Shown: in pieces, positions 43,414 through 52,275 of the stretch
How positions within the stretch are numbered: the stretch's first letter is position 1
Layout of the letters: each line of letters starts with the position of its first letter
Assembly: GCA_022797115.1 (NCBI GenBank)
Contig: JAAWKB010000004.1
Coordinates: forward strand, 1 to 59,405
Origin: Oscillospiraceae bacterium
Lineage (GTDB): Bacteria; Bacillota; Clostridia; Oscillospirales; Oscillospiraceae
Length of the DNA: 59,405 bases
Reading direction: 5' to 3'
Notes under the pieces: model-generated
What the model was told of the DNA's origin: nothing
Databases searched by the model: none
The model's input: only the letters and a program-made list of their open reading frames with translations
Program-made: the position numbers and the translations under genes

Positions 43414-45144
43414 TTAAATCAAGCGGATCTCCCCGTTATCCAGCGCCGCCCTGCAGGGGGACAGCCTGTCTTCAAAGCGTGTCATGACATTGTCGATAGT
43501 CAGCACGGTTCCGGGGTAGACGGTGTCGCAGATCATCCGGCGGCGGGGCGGCGGCGGTGGTTCCTCCCCCTCATCCCCCTCTGCGAGGGACAGATCCCGC
43601 TCCTTGGTGAACTGCTCGAGCTTCTTTTTGTTAATCAGCAGCTGCATACGCAGCTTGCTGATGCGGCTGAGCTTGTTGGGGCTGTCAGGCTGCCGTTCGG
43701 TCTTTTCCATATCCTGCTCCAGCTCCTTGATCTCCCGCACCAGGATGTCATAGTCAAAGGTCTCGCAGGGCCGGCCGCCCAGGATGACCTCCGTGCGGCA
43801 CTCCGCGCGGGAGCCGACCGTACCTGCGTTGAGCTCGGTGGCGGCCCGGATGCAGCCGCCGACGACGGTCATGCGGCCGGTGCGGACCTCCACAAGGCTG
43901 TCGCAGTATACGTCGCAGTTGATAATACAGTCAGTATGCAGGGTGTCCCGGACATAGACGGAGCAGTTTTCCAGATACTTGACGAAGATGTTCCGCTGGG
44001 CCCGGATAACGGCCTGATTGTCCCCCTGCACGCCTCCGGCCACCACCAGGTCGCCGCCCGCCTCCACGGTGGCGGCCTCCACAACGCCGCCTACGGTGAT
44101 ATTCCCCGTGGCGCGCACTGTGAAGCCGCAGCAGATGTCCCCGCGGATGGAGACGTCCCCCAGGAAATTGATATTCCCGGTGGAGAAGTCCACATTCCCG
44201 GACACAGCCAGCAGGGGCCGGACCTGGAAGGTGCGGCCGCTGAACTCCACATGACCGGAGATGGTTGCCAGCAGGGCGTTGCCGTCCTCGGACACCTGGG
44301 TGTTGCGGCCCTTGGGGACCGTCGGGGCTTTGCCCTCCCTGGCAGGGATTGCCTGGTCCTGTACAGTCCGGCCATGGCTCCCCTTGGTCGGATGGATGAT
44401 CTTGCAGATCACGCCGCCCACCTCGATATTGTGGACAAAGTCCACAGAGGTGTAGTCCACCCGGTTTTGCTCGTCCGCCTTCACCTTTTTTTCCACGATG
44501 CGGGGGAAGAGGTCGACGATATGCCCGTCTACGCCGTGTACCGCCTGCTGCCCCCGGGCGACGGGGAAGAGGCGGAAGTACCGCTCCCGGTTTTCGGGCA
44601 GGCTGTCGAGCAGGGCTTCGTCGATGCCGAAGCGGATCTTGCTCTCCGCCAGGGACTTATCCAGGATTTCCCTGCTGAGCTCCGCGCCCTCGCCTACCGG
44701 CGGGTAGGCCACGATCCAGGCGATCAGGTTGTCGCTGGAGGTGATGACGGCCACCTTGGCGTCGAAGGCGGGGAGGGGGGCGTCCGCCGCAGGGTCCAGC
44801 TTGGTCTGGATGCGGCTCAGGCGTTCGCTTGCCGAGGCGCTGATGGCCTGCTGAAGGCGGCGCAGCTCCCGGTTGGCCTCCGCCTCGGACAAGTCCTCGC
44901 TGGTCTGCTCATCCAACAGGATTTCGGGCCCTGGGAAGGGGCCGGACTGCTGGCAGGAGAAGTCCCACAGCCGCCGGAGCGGGTGTTCAGAGGAGAGCTG
45001 GAGTTCATAGTGCGGCTTGACCGGGACAGGCGCCTGCTCTGGCTGGAGCTCCTGCTCCAGGAGCTGCCCGTCGTCCTCGCTGTTATCTTGCTCACCGCCG
45101 AATAAGCGTGACAATAAATTATTGATAAACGCTATGCTGCACAC
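43414..45144 (-). CDS. fapA: FapA/DUF342 family protein
   Basis: The 576-residue cytoplasmic protein has the DUF342 architecture: an N-terminal domain; a right-handed beta-helix region with GNVDFSTGNINFLGDVSIRGDI and GNITVGGVVEAATVEAGGDLVV; then a coiled-coil pair (IKELEQDMEKTE, KLRMQLLINKKKLEQF) near 455-515. FapA family members are linked to flagella and adhesion. The start is uncertain: the GTG at 45144 overlaps AGGAGG, and the next candidate is a TTG ten codons in. It heads a minus-strand operon with cheX and cheY, from a promoter at 45200-45229. Confidence 0.83.
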   Translation of the reverse strand: MCSIAFINNLLSRLFGGEQDNSEDDGQLLEQELQPEQAPVPVKPHYELQLSSEHPLRRLWDFSCQQSGPFPGPEILLDEQTSEDLSEAEANRELRRLQQAISASASERLSRIQTKLDPAADAPLPAFDAKVAVITSSDNLIAWIVAYPPVGEGAELSREILDKSLAESKIRFGIDEALLDSLPENRERYFRLFPVARGQQAVHGVDGHIVDLFPRIVEKKVKADEQNRVDYTSVDFVHNIEVGGVICKIIHPTKGSHGRTVQDQAIPAREGKAPTVPKGRNTQVSEDGNALLATISGHVEFSGRTFQVRPLLAVSGNVDFSTGNINFLGDVSIRGDICCGFTVRATGNITVGGVVEAATVEAGGDLVVAGGVQGDNQAVIRAQRNIFVKYLENCSVYVRDTLHTDCIINCDVYCDSLVEVRTGRMTVVGGCIRAATELNAGTVGSRAECRTEVILGGRPCETFDYDILVREIKELEQDMEKTERQPDSPNKLSRISKLRMQLLINKKKLEQFTKERDLSLAEGDEGEEPPPPPRRRMICDTVYPGTVLTIDNVMTRFEDRLSPCRAALDNGEIRLI

Positions 45145-45199
45145 CTCCTACGCCCCCTGCCGGCGGGGGCATGAACTTTGAGTTGCTGTGATCCTCCCT

Positions 45200-45229
45200 A
45201 TTATAATCCTCTCCGGCGGAAGTTTGCAA
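45200..45229 (-). promoter_or_regulatory. Sigma-A promoter of fapA-cheX-cheY
   Basis: On the minus strand TTGCAA (45224-45229), an 18-base spacer and a perfect TATAAT (45200-45205). Unlike cheA, this chemotaxis set therefore seems to be read by the housekeeping sigma factor. Confidence 0.75.
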
Positions 45230-45365
45230 GTGTGGATTTGCCGGAATTACAGAAATCGCAAAAATTTTTTTGTTTTGGCAGGGAAATCCACAATTTGTTT
45301 ACATTTTTTTCAGCGCCGTTTCAGCAAACTGCCGTACAATCTGCTTATCCCAGCGAAAGGACGTG

Positions 45366-46046
45366 ATGGATGCGATGGACTTCCGGCATGAGTGGAAGAT
45401 TGAGATTACCCCTGCGGACCGGCTGGTCCTCCGCCGGCGGCTGCTGGCGGTGGCCCGGCTGGATGGGCACGCAATGGGCGGGGCTTACCGGGTGCGCAGC
45501 CTGTACTTTGACACACCCGGGGACCGGGCCCTGCGGGAGAAGCTGGACGGCGTCAGCCGGCGGGAGAAGTTCCGCCTCCGCTACTACAACGGGGACGTTT
45601 CCGCGCTGTACTTGGAGAAAAAGAGCAAGTGGGACAGCTTATGCCGCAAGGAATCCGTCCCCGTCACCGCCGGGGAGGCCCAGGCGCTCCTGGAGGGCGG
45701 CTATGGGTGGATGGCAGGCAGCGGGCGGGATCTGGTGTGGGAGCTCCGCAGCAAGCTCACCGGCCAGCTCCTGCGGCCCAAAGCCATCGTGGACTACACC
45801 CGGGAGCCCTTCGTCTACGCTCCCGGCAACGTGCGCGTCACCCTGGACTATGGCATCCGCATGGGCCTGGGCTGCGCGGGGTTCCTCAACCCGGGATGCG
45901 TCACCATCCCCGCCGAAGGGGACCCGGTGATCCTGGAGGTCAAGTGGGACGCCTTCCTCCCGGATATCATCCGCGACGCGGTGCAGCTCCCAGGCCGCCG
46001 GGCTGCCGCTTTTTCCAAGTATGCCGCCTGCCGCCGGTACGGCTGA
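45366..46046 (+). CDS. VTC-domain polyphosphate polymerase-like protein
   Basis: The 226-residue protein is a stand-alone VTC catalytic domain, a tunnel-fold relative of CYTH enzymes that makes polyphosphate from ATP in yeast. It starts FRHEWKIEITPADRLVLRRRL and shows the basic/acidic lining residues YRVRSLYFDTP, REKFRLRYYNG, YLEKKSK, RPKAIVDYTREPF, RVTLDYGIRMG and VILEVKWDAFLP. The ATG at 45366 has AAAGGACGTG. It is followed by a DUF4956 membrane protein and a CotH kinase, a combination found together in many Clostridia. What the trio does in bacteria is not established. Confidence 0.85.
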   Translation: MDAMDFRHEWKIEITPADRLVLRRRLLAVARLDGHAMGGAYRVRSLYFDTPGDRALREKLDGVSRREKFRLRYYNGDVSALYLEKKSKWDSLCRKESVPVTAGEAQALLEGGYGWMAGSGRDLVWELRSKLTGQLLRPKAIVDYTREPFVYAPGNVRVTLDYGIRMGLGCAGFLNPGCVTIPAEGDPVILEVKWDAFLPDIIRDAVQLPGRRAAAFSKYAACRRYG

Positions 46047-46083
46047 GGGCAAAAACACAACAAAGAAAGGGAGACTACAGACT

Positions 46084-46758
46084 ATGCTGACTTTTCAAGA
46101 CATATTCAAATCCAGCTTTTTGGAGAACATTGCCGGGGTGAGCCTGCTGGACATGGCCCTGGCGCTGCTGCTGGCGTTTTGCCTGGGGATGTTCATCTTC
46201 CTGGTCTATCAGAAGACCTTTACCGGGGTGATGTATTCCTCCAGCTTCGGCGTCACCCTGGTGGCGCTGACCATGGTTACTACGGTGGTGATCCTGGCGG
46301 TCACAAGCAACGTGGTGCTGAGCCTGGGCATGGTGGGCGCGCTGTCCATTGTCCGTTTCCGCACCGCCATCAAGGAGCCGCTGGACATTGCGTTCCTCTT
46401 CTGGGCCATCGCCGTGGGGATCGTCCTGGCGGCGGGGCTGCTGCCGCTGGCAGTGCTGGGGAGCGCGTGCATTGGCGGGGCCCTGCTGGCGCTGGTCAAC
46501 AGGAAGTCCCATCTGGACCCCTATATTGTAGTGCTCAGCTGCGACGGCGCGGACAGTGAGCAGACAGCCCGGGCCTTCCTGGAGGCCCAGGTCCAGCGGT
46601 GCGTGGTCAAAAGCAAGACCGCCCAGCCCGGCGCGGTGGAGCTGAACCTGGAGATCCGGATGCGGGGCCCGGATACCAGCTTTGTCAACGACCTGGCCGG
46701 GCTGGAGGGCGTGCGCAGCGCGGTGCTGGTCAGCTACAACGGCGACTACATGGGCTGA
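46084..46758 (+). CDS. DUF4956 membrane protein
   Basis: The 224-residue protein has about four transmembrane helices in its first 140 residues (LLDMALALLLAFCLGMFIFLVY, VTLVALTMVTTVVILAVTSNV, LDIAFLFWAIAVGIVLAAGLL, LAVLGSACIGGALLALV). The cytoplasmic loop GALSIVRFRTAIKEP is the family signature. A soluble C-terminal domain of ~80 residues follows. It lies between the VTC and CotH genes with short gaps (37 and 10 bases), so the three are surely co-transcribed. Confidence 0.85.
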   Translation: MLTFQDIFKSSFLENIAGVSLLDMALALLLAFCLGMFIFLVYQKTFTGVMYSSSFGVTLVALTMVTTVVILAVTSNVVLSLGMVGALSIVRFRTAIKEPLDIAFLFWAIAVGIVLAAGLLPLAVLGSACIGGALLALVNRKSHLDPYIVVLSCDGADSEQTARAFLEAQVQRCVVKSKTAQPGAVELNLEIRMRGPDTSFVNDLAGLEGVRSAVLVSYNGDYMG

Positions 46759-46768
46759 GGGGCGCGCC

Positions 46769-48430
46769 ATGTCTACCTACCGGCATATTGACCGGATCTG
46801 CTGGGCGGCGCTGGCATTGGCCCTGGCAGTGACGGCGCTGTTCGCCAACGGCGGGCGGCTGGGGCTCCAGGCCGCGGCGGCGGGGCTGGGGTATGAGGCG
46901 CGGCTGTTCGACGCCTCCGTGGTACACACCATCGATATTGTGATTGACGACTGGGAGGGCTTTCTGGCCACCTGCGAGAATGAGGCGTACACCCTCTGCG
47001 CCCTTGTCATTGACGGCGAGCTCCAGCGCAGCGCGGCCATCCGGGCCAAGGGGAACACATCCCTCACCTCCGTGGCCGCCTACGGCAATGACCGTTACAG
47101 CTTCAAGGTCGAGTTCGACCACTATGACGGTGTGAGCAGCTACTACGGCCTGGATAAGCTGAATCTGAACAACATCATCCAGGACAACACCTATATGAAG
47201 GACTTCCTCACTTACCAGCTGATGGGCCGGTTTGGCGTGGCGTCGCCGCTGTGCAGCTATGTCAGCCTCACCGTCAACGGGGAGCCCTGGGGGCTGTATC
47301 TGGCGGTGGAGGGGGTGGAGGACGCTTTCCTGCGGCGCAATTATGGCGCGGCGGCGGGGGAGCTCTATAAGCCGGACAGCATGGATGCCGGCGGCCGGTT
47401 CGGCGGGGGTTCCTTTGAGGGGCCCATGCAGGATGCCAACGGTACACCGCCCAGCGGCCCGCCGGAGGAGGGGACGCCTCCGGAGCGGCCCGACGGGGCG
47501 TGGGGCGGCCCGGATGGAGGGTTCCCCAGCGATAGGGAAGGCATCCCGAACGGGGGGTTCCCCAATGATAGGGAGGGTTTCCCTGGCGGGGGCTTCCCCG
47601 GCGGTATGGGGGAGAGCGATGTAAAGCTCCAGTACATAGACGATGACCCGGACAGCTACCCCAATATTTTTGACAGCGCCAAGACGAAGATTACCGCCGC
47701 AGACCAGGACCGTCTGATCGCCGCGCTGAAACGCCTGGGCAGCGGGGAGGACATAGAGGGCACGGTGGACGTGGAGCAGGTGATCCGCTACTTTGTGGTA
47801 CATGGCTTTGTCTGCAACGGGGACAGCTACACCGGCAGCATGGTCCACAACTACTACCTCTATGAGCAGGACGGCGTGCTGTCCATGATCCCATGGGACT
47901 ATAACCTGGCCTTCGGCGGTTTTCAGAGCGCAAACGCCTCCAGCGTGGTCAACGAGCCCATCGACACCCCTGTGACCGGCGGGGCAGTGGAGGACCGGCC
48001 CATGCTGGCTTGGATCTTTGCCAGCGAGGAGTACACCGCGCTGTACCACCAGTACTATGAAACGTTCCTTGCCGAGTGTCTGGACAGCGGGTACTGCGCG
48101 GGGCTGATCGAGGAAACCGCCGCCATGATCGCGCCCTATGTGGAGGAAGATCCCACAAAATTCTGTACTTATGAGGAATTTGAGACCGGCGTGTCCGTAC
48201 TGCGCACCTTCTGCCAGCTCCGGGGGGAGAGCGTTGCGGGCCAGCTGGCAGGGACGATCCCCTCCACCAGCCAGGACCAGGCGGAGGCGGGCGCGCCTCT
48301 GGTGGATGCCTCCGGCCTTGACCTGTCCGACATGGGCTCCATGACGGGAGGCGGGGGCCGCCGGGAGGACGGCAGTCCGGACGGCGCACTCCCGGACAGG
48401 CGGCATGGGGCTGTCCAAAAAATCCAGTAG
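46769..48430 (+). CDS. CotH kinase family surface protein
   Basis: The 553-residue protein has an N-terminal membrane anchor or signal (RICWAALALALAVTALFANG) and a CotH domain: AAIRAKGNTSLTSVA, YGLDKLNLNNIIQDNTYMKDFLTYQL, GLYLAVEGVEDAFLRRNYG and SMIPWDYNLAFGGFQ (the DxN metal site). CotH proteins are atypical secreted protein kinases. A Gly/Pro-rich repeat insert lies at about residues 205-285 (GGFPSDREGIPN, GGFPNDREGFPG). It has only a weak ribosome binding site (GAGGGGCG) and closes the VTC-DUF4956-CotH operon. A terminator follows. Confidence 0.87.
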   Translation: MSTYRHIDRICWAALALALAVTALFANGGRLGLQAAAAGLGYEARLFDASVVHTIDIVIDDWEGFLATCENEAYTLCALVIDGELQRSAAIRAKGNTSLTSVAAYGNDRYSFKVEFDHYDGVSSYYGLDKLNLNNIIQDNTYMKDFLTYQLMGRFGVASPLCSYVSLTVNGEPWGLYLAVEGVEDAFLRRNYGAAAGELYKPDSMDAGGRFGGGSFEGPMQDANGTPPSGPPEEGTPPERPDGAWGGPDGGFPSDREGIPNGGFPNDREGFPGGGFPGGMGESDVKLQYIDDDPDSYPNIFDSAKTKITAADQDRLIAALKRLGSGEDIEGTVDVEQVIRYFVVHGFVCNGDSYTGSMVHNYYLYEQDGVLSMIPWDYNLAFGGFQSANASSVVNEPIDTPVTGGAVEDRPMLAWIFASEEYTALYHQYYETFLAECLDSGYCAGLIEETAAMIAPYVEEDPTKFCTYEEFETGVSVLRTFCQLRGESVAGQLAGTIPSTSQDQAEAGAPLVDASGLDLSDMGSMTGGGGRREDGSPDGALPDRRHGAVQKIQ

Positions 48431-48448
48431 ACCTCTACGATGGCCTGA

Positions 48449-48476
48449 GCGGCGCGGGATTTTCCCGCGCCGCTTT
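48449..48476 (+). terminator. Terminator after the CotH gene
   Basis: A 10-bp stem (GCGGCGCGGG and complement), loop ATTTT, then TTT. Confidence 0.75.
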
Positions 48477-48502
48477 GCCGCGCCCAAAGGATGAGAATCC
48501 TG

Positions 48503-48540
48503 TTGACAAGCCCGCTCAAAATGTAATAAAATGTATTACA
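48503..48540 (+). promoter_or_regulatory. Promoter with overlapping operator for the toxin-antitoxin genes
   Basis: TTGACA (48503-48508), an 18-base spacer and TAAAAT (48527-48532). An inverted repeat TGTAATA (48522-48528) / TATTACA (48534-48540) covers the -10 box. This placement fits autorepression by the antitoxin or toxin-antitoxin complex. Confidence 0.75.
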
Positions 48541-48556
48541 GGAAGGAGGCGACGCT

Positions 48557-48784
48557 ATGACAACCATTTCCCTGCGTCTGGAGGACAGGGACGCGGAGCT
48601 GATCAAGGGATACGCCGCGATGAAGCGTATGACGGTCTCGGAGCTGATCCGGCAGACCGTCCTGGACCGTATCGCAATGGAGGTGGACCTGCGCAGCTAC
48701 CGGCGGGCAGTGGCCCAGTACCATAAGGATTCGGAGACCTATACGCACGAGGAGGTCGGGGAGCTGCTGGAGGAGAAGCCGTGA
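48557..48784 (+). CDS. Type II antitoxin, RelB/DUF6290-like (ribbon-helix-helix)
   Basis: The 75-residue protein begins MTTISLRLEDRDAELIKGYAAMKRMTVSELIRQ, the beta-strand plus two helices of ribbon-helix-helix DNA-binding antitoxins. An acidic C-terminal tail (SETYTHEEVGELLEEKP) follows that would wrap the toxin. A good AGGAAGGAGG site precedes the ATG. Its stop overlaps the GTG start of the RelE-like fusion (GTGA), the normal antitoxin-toxin coupling. The operator at 48522-48540 suggests autoregulation. Confidence 0.85.
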   Translation: MTTISLRLEDRDAELIKGYAAMKRMTVSELIRQTVLDRIAMEVDLRSYRRAVAQYHKDSETYTHEEVGELLEEKP

Positions 48785-51700
48785 GGCGCCGGGTGGAGTA
48801 TACCCGGCAGGCGGTGGAGGACCTGCGGCGGCTGGACCGGCCCGCCAGGGGGCTGGTATATGGCTGGGTGGGCAAAAACCTGGTCCACTGCGAGGACCCC
48901 CGGCGGATCGGGGATGGAGACCCGGAGGGGGGCCGTTGGCGGTACTGTGTAGGGGAGTACCGTCTGATTGTGGAGATTGAGGCGGACAAGATCGTCATCC
49001 TGGCGGTAAATACGGGCCTGCAGAATACCCCCGGCCATGGGCCCAACGTCTTCCTCCGCTCCACCCTGCGCCAGCCGGTGAAGGCGGCCCTTCTGCTGGC
49101 GATCACCGCCCTGCTGACCTTCGCCTTTGTCTCCCGGGCGGCGGAATACCTGCTCATCCGTCAGGAGACGGAGCGGCTGGGCAGCTACTACCGTGCCACC
49201 GGTACGCTGGAGCCCACAGTCGGGGGCCATTGGGTGGACGACAAGGCGGTGTCCTATCTGGAGGCAGACCCGTCCGTGGAATTTGTGGATATCTACCACT
49301 ACACCTCCGCTGTCATGGAGGAGGACTTCTGCAACGCGGATACCGACCTTCTTACCTCGGATCTGGGACGGTATATGGCCTTTTATGGGACGCTGCGCAG
49401 CTACAGCGATACATTCTTCTATTTTACTGTCGACACGGTGCTGGCGGGCCGGCCGGAATATATCCATGAGGACTACACCGTCATCCTCCACCCGACGCAG
49501 TTCCAGGACGTGGCGAACCCGGAGCGGGCACGCGGCCAGCTGGTAGAGGGGGAGAGGTATCTGGCGGTGGGCTATTACTCCCTCCAGCAGCCATCCTATA
49601 TTGAATACGACGAGCTCACCGGCCGGGCCACCGGGACACACGCTATGCTCTCCTGCCCACTGGAGGGCAGCTACTTCTATCCTGTGCCGGAGGGGCAGGA
49701 GGCGGACTGGTCCGACCCGCGGCTGGGGGATTTGGAGGTGTTCCTCCAGGACGTCCGTAATGAGCAGCGCGCATTGAACATTATCCCCACCAAGGATATG
49801 AGCGCACTGCCCATTATCCAGGACGCCGACCCCAAGATTTTCCTGACCGATGGGCGCTGGCTGGACAGACAGGACGACGCGGCGGGCAGCCGGGCCTGCG
49901 TCATCAGCCAGGTCCTGGCCTCCCTGCGGGGGCTGGAGGTAGGGGATCAGCTCACGCTCACATTGCGGGATATCCCCTCCACCTTCGGCTATTTCCGCCC
50001 CAATCCCATCACCACAGACCAATTTCATTTCCGCCGGCCTATGGAGATCTGTGCCATCGGCGCTTTCCCGGGCAACTCCATGGCGGACACGCGGCATCTG
50101 TATGCCAGCCCCGGCCAGGTGCAAACCGCTGCGGACACCTATGAGATCGTGGGCATCTACGATTACGGGGATAAGTACCAGCGCACAGTGACCAGCAACT
50201 TTGCCTATGTCCCCGCATCCGCCGTACCGGAGGGCTTCGCTATGACCACGCCGGAGACCCTTGACGCGGTGGAGACCCAGCGGCTGGAGCTGCTGGCGGA
50301 GAACATCGAGCTGTCTGTCCCCCTGCCCGCGCCGGGCTCGGTCAGCTTTGTCCTGACCAGCCCCGACGAGGAGGCCCGGTTCCTGGCCGGGGCCCGGGAG
50401 GATCTGGCTGCCCTGGGGGTCCAGGTGGAGATCCTGGAAAATGGCTGGGAGGCATTCCAGGCAACCGCACGGCCGATGGAGCGCGCCTCCCTCTACAATG
50501 CGGCCATTTTCTCCGCCGTCCTGGTGGCGGCAATGGTCCTGGCGGCTCTGGCCTACTTCCGGATGCGCAGGAAGGAGATCGCCATTGCCCGGGCGGTGGG
50601 CGTACCGCTGCGGCGGTGCGCCTGGCAGGCGGCCTGCCCCCTCCTGCTGCTGGGCGCGGCGGGCATTGCCTGCGGCGGCACACTGGGCTGGCGGTATACC
50701 ATGGATCACTCTGGAGAGATTTTGCAGGCATTGGATACCTTTGGGGACGGCGGGCAGGCTGCGCTGCCCGCGTACTGGCTGGCCGCACTGTGGGCGGCTG
50801 CGCTTGTCCTGCTGCTGGCGGCTGCGCTGGGCGGCGCAGGGATCCTCTCATCCCAGCCGCCGCTGGAGCTGCTCCAGGGCGGCGCGGCGGTGAAGCGGGC
50901 GCGTGGGAGCGCCGTCCCCGGCTCGGCGGCCCCCAGCGTGCAGCCGGTACTGTCCGCTGCGCCCATCCGCCGGGTGGCGGATGCACCCGCACCTGCGCCG
51001 GACCGTGGCGTGGCCCACATACTGCGGTTTGTCTGGCGGTATATGGTGCGCTCAAGAGCAAAATCGGTGCTGTCCATCCTGCTGGCAGCGGGGTTTACCG
51101 TGGGGCTGGCGGCGATCCAGTTCTCCATTCTGGGCAGCAGGGAGAAGATTGACTGGCTCTATGGGCACACCGAGGTAGAGGCGGAGCTGGTATTGGAGCT
51201 CTCCAACCAGGCGATCCAGGGCGGCGGTTTCCTGCGCCAGGATGTACTCGACCAGCTCATGGACTCCGGCTGCGTGACCCGCGCCTACCTGGAGGGCTCC
51301 ACAAATGGCGCGGTGGTAAAATACGCCCCCACCTTGGAAGGGGGCGGCGCACAGTATATCACCGATGATGTACAGATCAAAAAGACGGTCCGCGCCTTTG
51401 ACGACGAGTCGGTTTTCCTCTCCCCGATGGGCAGCGGCGGCGGTGTGACCATCACATATCTGGACGGCTGGGACGGGAGCTTGTTTGCCAAGGACTGGTC
51501 TGGAGACGATCAGCGGTTCCCGTTGGTGCTGCCCAAGGCAGTCTATGACGAGTATGGCCGCAATGCGGAACACGCCATCGGGTTTGTCTGCAAGAGCTTT
51601 CAGGTCTGCCAGGTGGCGGGATACTATGAGGGCGCTGTGGCCGGGGAGACCGGCGAGACAGACCCCATCCTCCTGCCCCTCAGCGCATACCAGTCGGTCT

Positions 51701-52260
51701 GCGGCAACCGGATGGCTACCTATACAAAGGTCCATGTTACGCTGGACCCCTCCCTGAACCGGGAGCTGGAGCGGTTCCACGATGTTCTGGCCAGCGCGGC
51801 GGCGGCCCAGCGGGGGATGGTGTCCCTGCGGGCGGTGATCTGGGATGAAGAGCTGCGTCTGGCGGTGGCCCCTCTGGAGAACAGCATTGAGCTGATGGAG
51901 GTGCTCTATCCGGTGACGCTGACGCTGTCGCTGCTGGCAGCGGCGGGGCTGGCGGTGCTGTTTGTGATGACCTCCGCCAGGGAGGCGGCGATCTTGCGGG
52001 TGCTGGGGACAAGTAAGCTGCACAGCCGGGCCATGCTGGCGATGCAGAATGTGTTCACCAGCCTGGCGGGATTGCTGCTGGGGCTGCTGGGCGTACTGGC
52101 CTACATGGGCCGGACAAGGCCGGAGCTGCTGGCAAGCCTCGTGGGGGCCAGCGTGCTGTGCGCGGTACTGTACCTGCTCGCGGCTATCGTTGGCGCGGGG
52201 GCCAGCGCGGTGGGCGTGACCAGCCGGAACCCGCTGGAATTGCTGCAAGTGCGGGAATAG
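48781..52260 (+). CDS. RelE-type toxin fused in frame to an FtsX/MacB-like ABC permease
   Basis: One uninterrupted 1159-codon frame. Residues 1-79 are RelE-like (VEYTRQAVEDLRRLDRPARG, GGRWRYCVGEYRLIVEIEADKIVILAVNTG). The family normally ends with an RxxxVY-type segment carrying the catalytic Arg and Tyr (R81 and Y87 in E. coli RelE). Here the text passes instead into LQNTPGHGPNVFLRSTLRQP and the first membrane helix of a large permease (AALLLAITALLTFAFV). The permease has a ~450-residue extracytoplasmic domain, paired membrane blocks and a C-terminal block ending VGVTSRNPLELLQVRE. No in-frame ATG, GTG or TTG lies at the junction, and the ATG at 49042 is out of frame. The ATPase gene follows after 15 bases. 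The toxin part is probably inactive. Confidence 0.85.
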   Translation: MRRRVEYTRQAVEDLRRLDRPARGLVYGWVGKNLVHCEDPRRIGDGDPEGGRWRYCVGEYRLIVEIEADKIVILAVNTGLQNTPGHGPNVFLRSTLRQPVKAALLLAITALLTFAFVSRAAEYLLIRQETERLGSYYRATGTLEPTVGGHWVDDKAVSYLEADPSVEFVDIYHYTSAVMEEDFCNADTDLLTSDLGRYMAFYGTLRSYSDTFFYFTVDTVLAGRPEYIHEDYTVILHPTQFQDVANPERARGQLVEGERYLAVGYYSLQQPSYIEYDELTGRATGTHAMLSCPLEGSYFYPVPEGQEADWSDPRLGDLEVFLQDVRNEQRALNIIPTKDMSALPIIQDADPKIFLTDGRWLDRQDDAAGSRACVISQVLASLRGLEVGDQLTLTLRDIPSTFGYFRPNPITTDQFHFRRPMEICAIGAFPGNSMADTRHLYASPGQVQTAADTYEIVGIYDYGDKYQRTVTSNFAYVPASAVPEGFAMTTPETLDAVETQRLELLAENIELSVPLPAPGSVSFVLTSPDEEARFLAGAREDLAALGVQVEILENGWEAFQATARPMERASLYNAAIFSAVLVAAMVLAALAYFRMRRKEIAIARAVGVPLRRCAWQAACPLLLLGAAGIACGGTLGWRYTMDHSGEILQALDTFGDGGQAALPAYWLAALWAAALVLLLAAALGGAGILSSQPPLELLQGGAAVKRARGSAVPGSAAPSVQPVLSAAPIRRVADAPAPAPDRGVAHILRFVWRYMVRSRAKSVLSILLAAGFTVGLAAIQFSILGSREKIDWLYGHTEVEAELVLELSNQAIQGGGFLRQDVLDQLMDSGCVTRAYLEGSTNGAVVKYAPTLEGGGAQYITDDVQIKKTVRAFDDESVFLSPMGSGGGVTITYLDGWDGSLFAKDWSGDDQRFPLVLPKAVYDEYGRNAEHAIGFVCKSFQVCQVAGYYEGAVAGETGETDPILLPLSAYQSVCGNRMATYTKVHVTLDPSLNRELERFHDVLASAAAAQRGMVSLRAVIWDEELRLAVAPLENSIELMEVLYPVTLTLSLLAAAGLAVLFVMTSAREAAILRVLGTSKLHSRAMLAMQNVFTSLAGLLLGLLGVLAYMGRTRPELLASLVGASVLCAVLYLLAAIVGAGASAVGVTSRNPLELLQVRE

Positions 52261-52275
52261 AGGGAGGATTCTGCT

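Noticed and set aside
47500-47620. CRISPR-like short direct repeats
   Set aside because: The repeated bases encode GGFPxDREG units of the CotH protein; there are no spacers and the frame is kept.
49042-49110. Separate start for the ABC permease at an ATG
   Set aside because: The ATG is out of frame with the permease and lacks a ribosome binding site, so the RelE-permease fusion stands.
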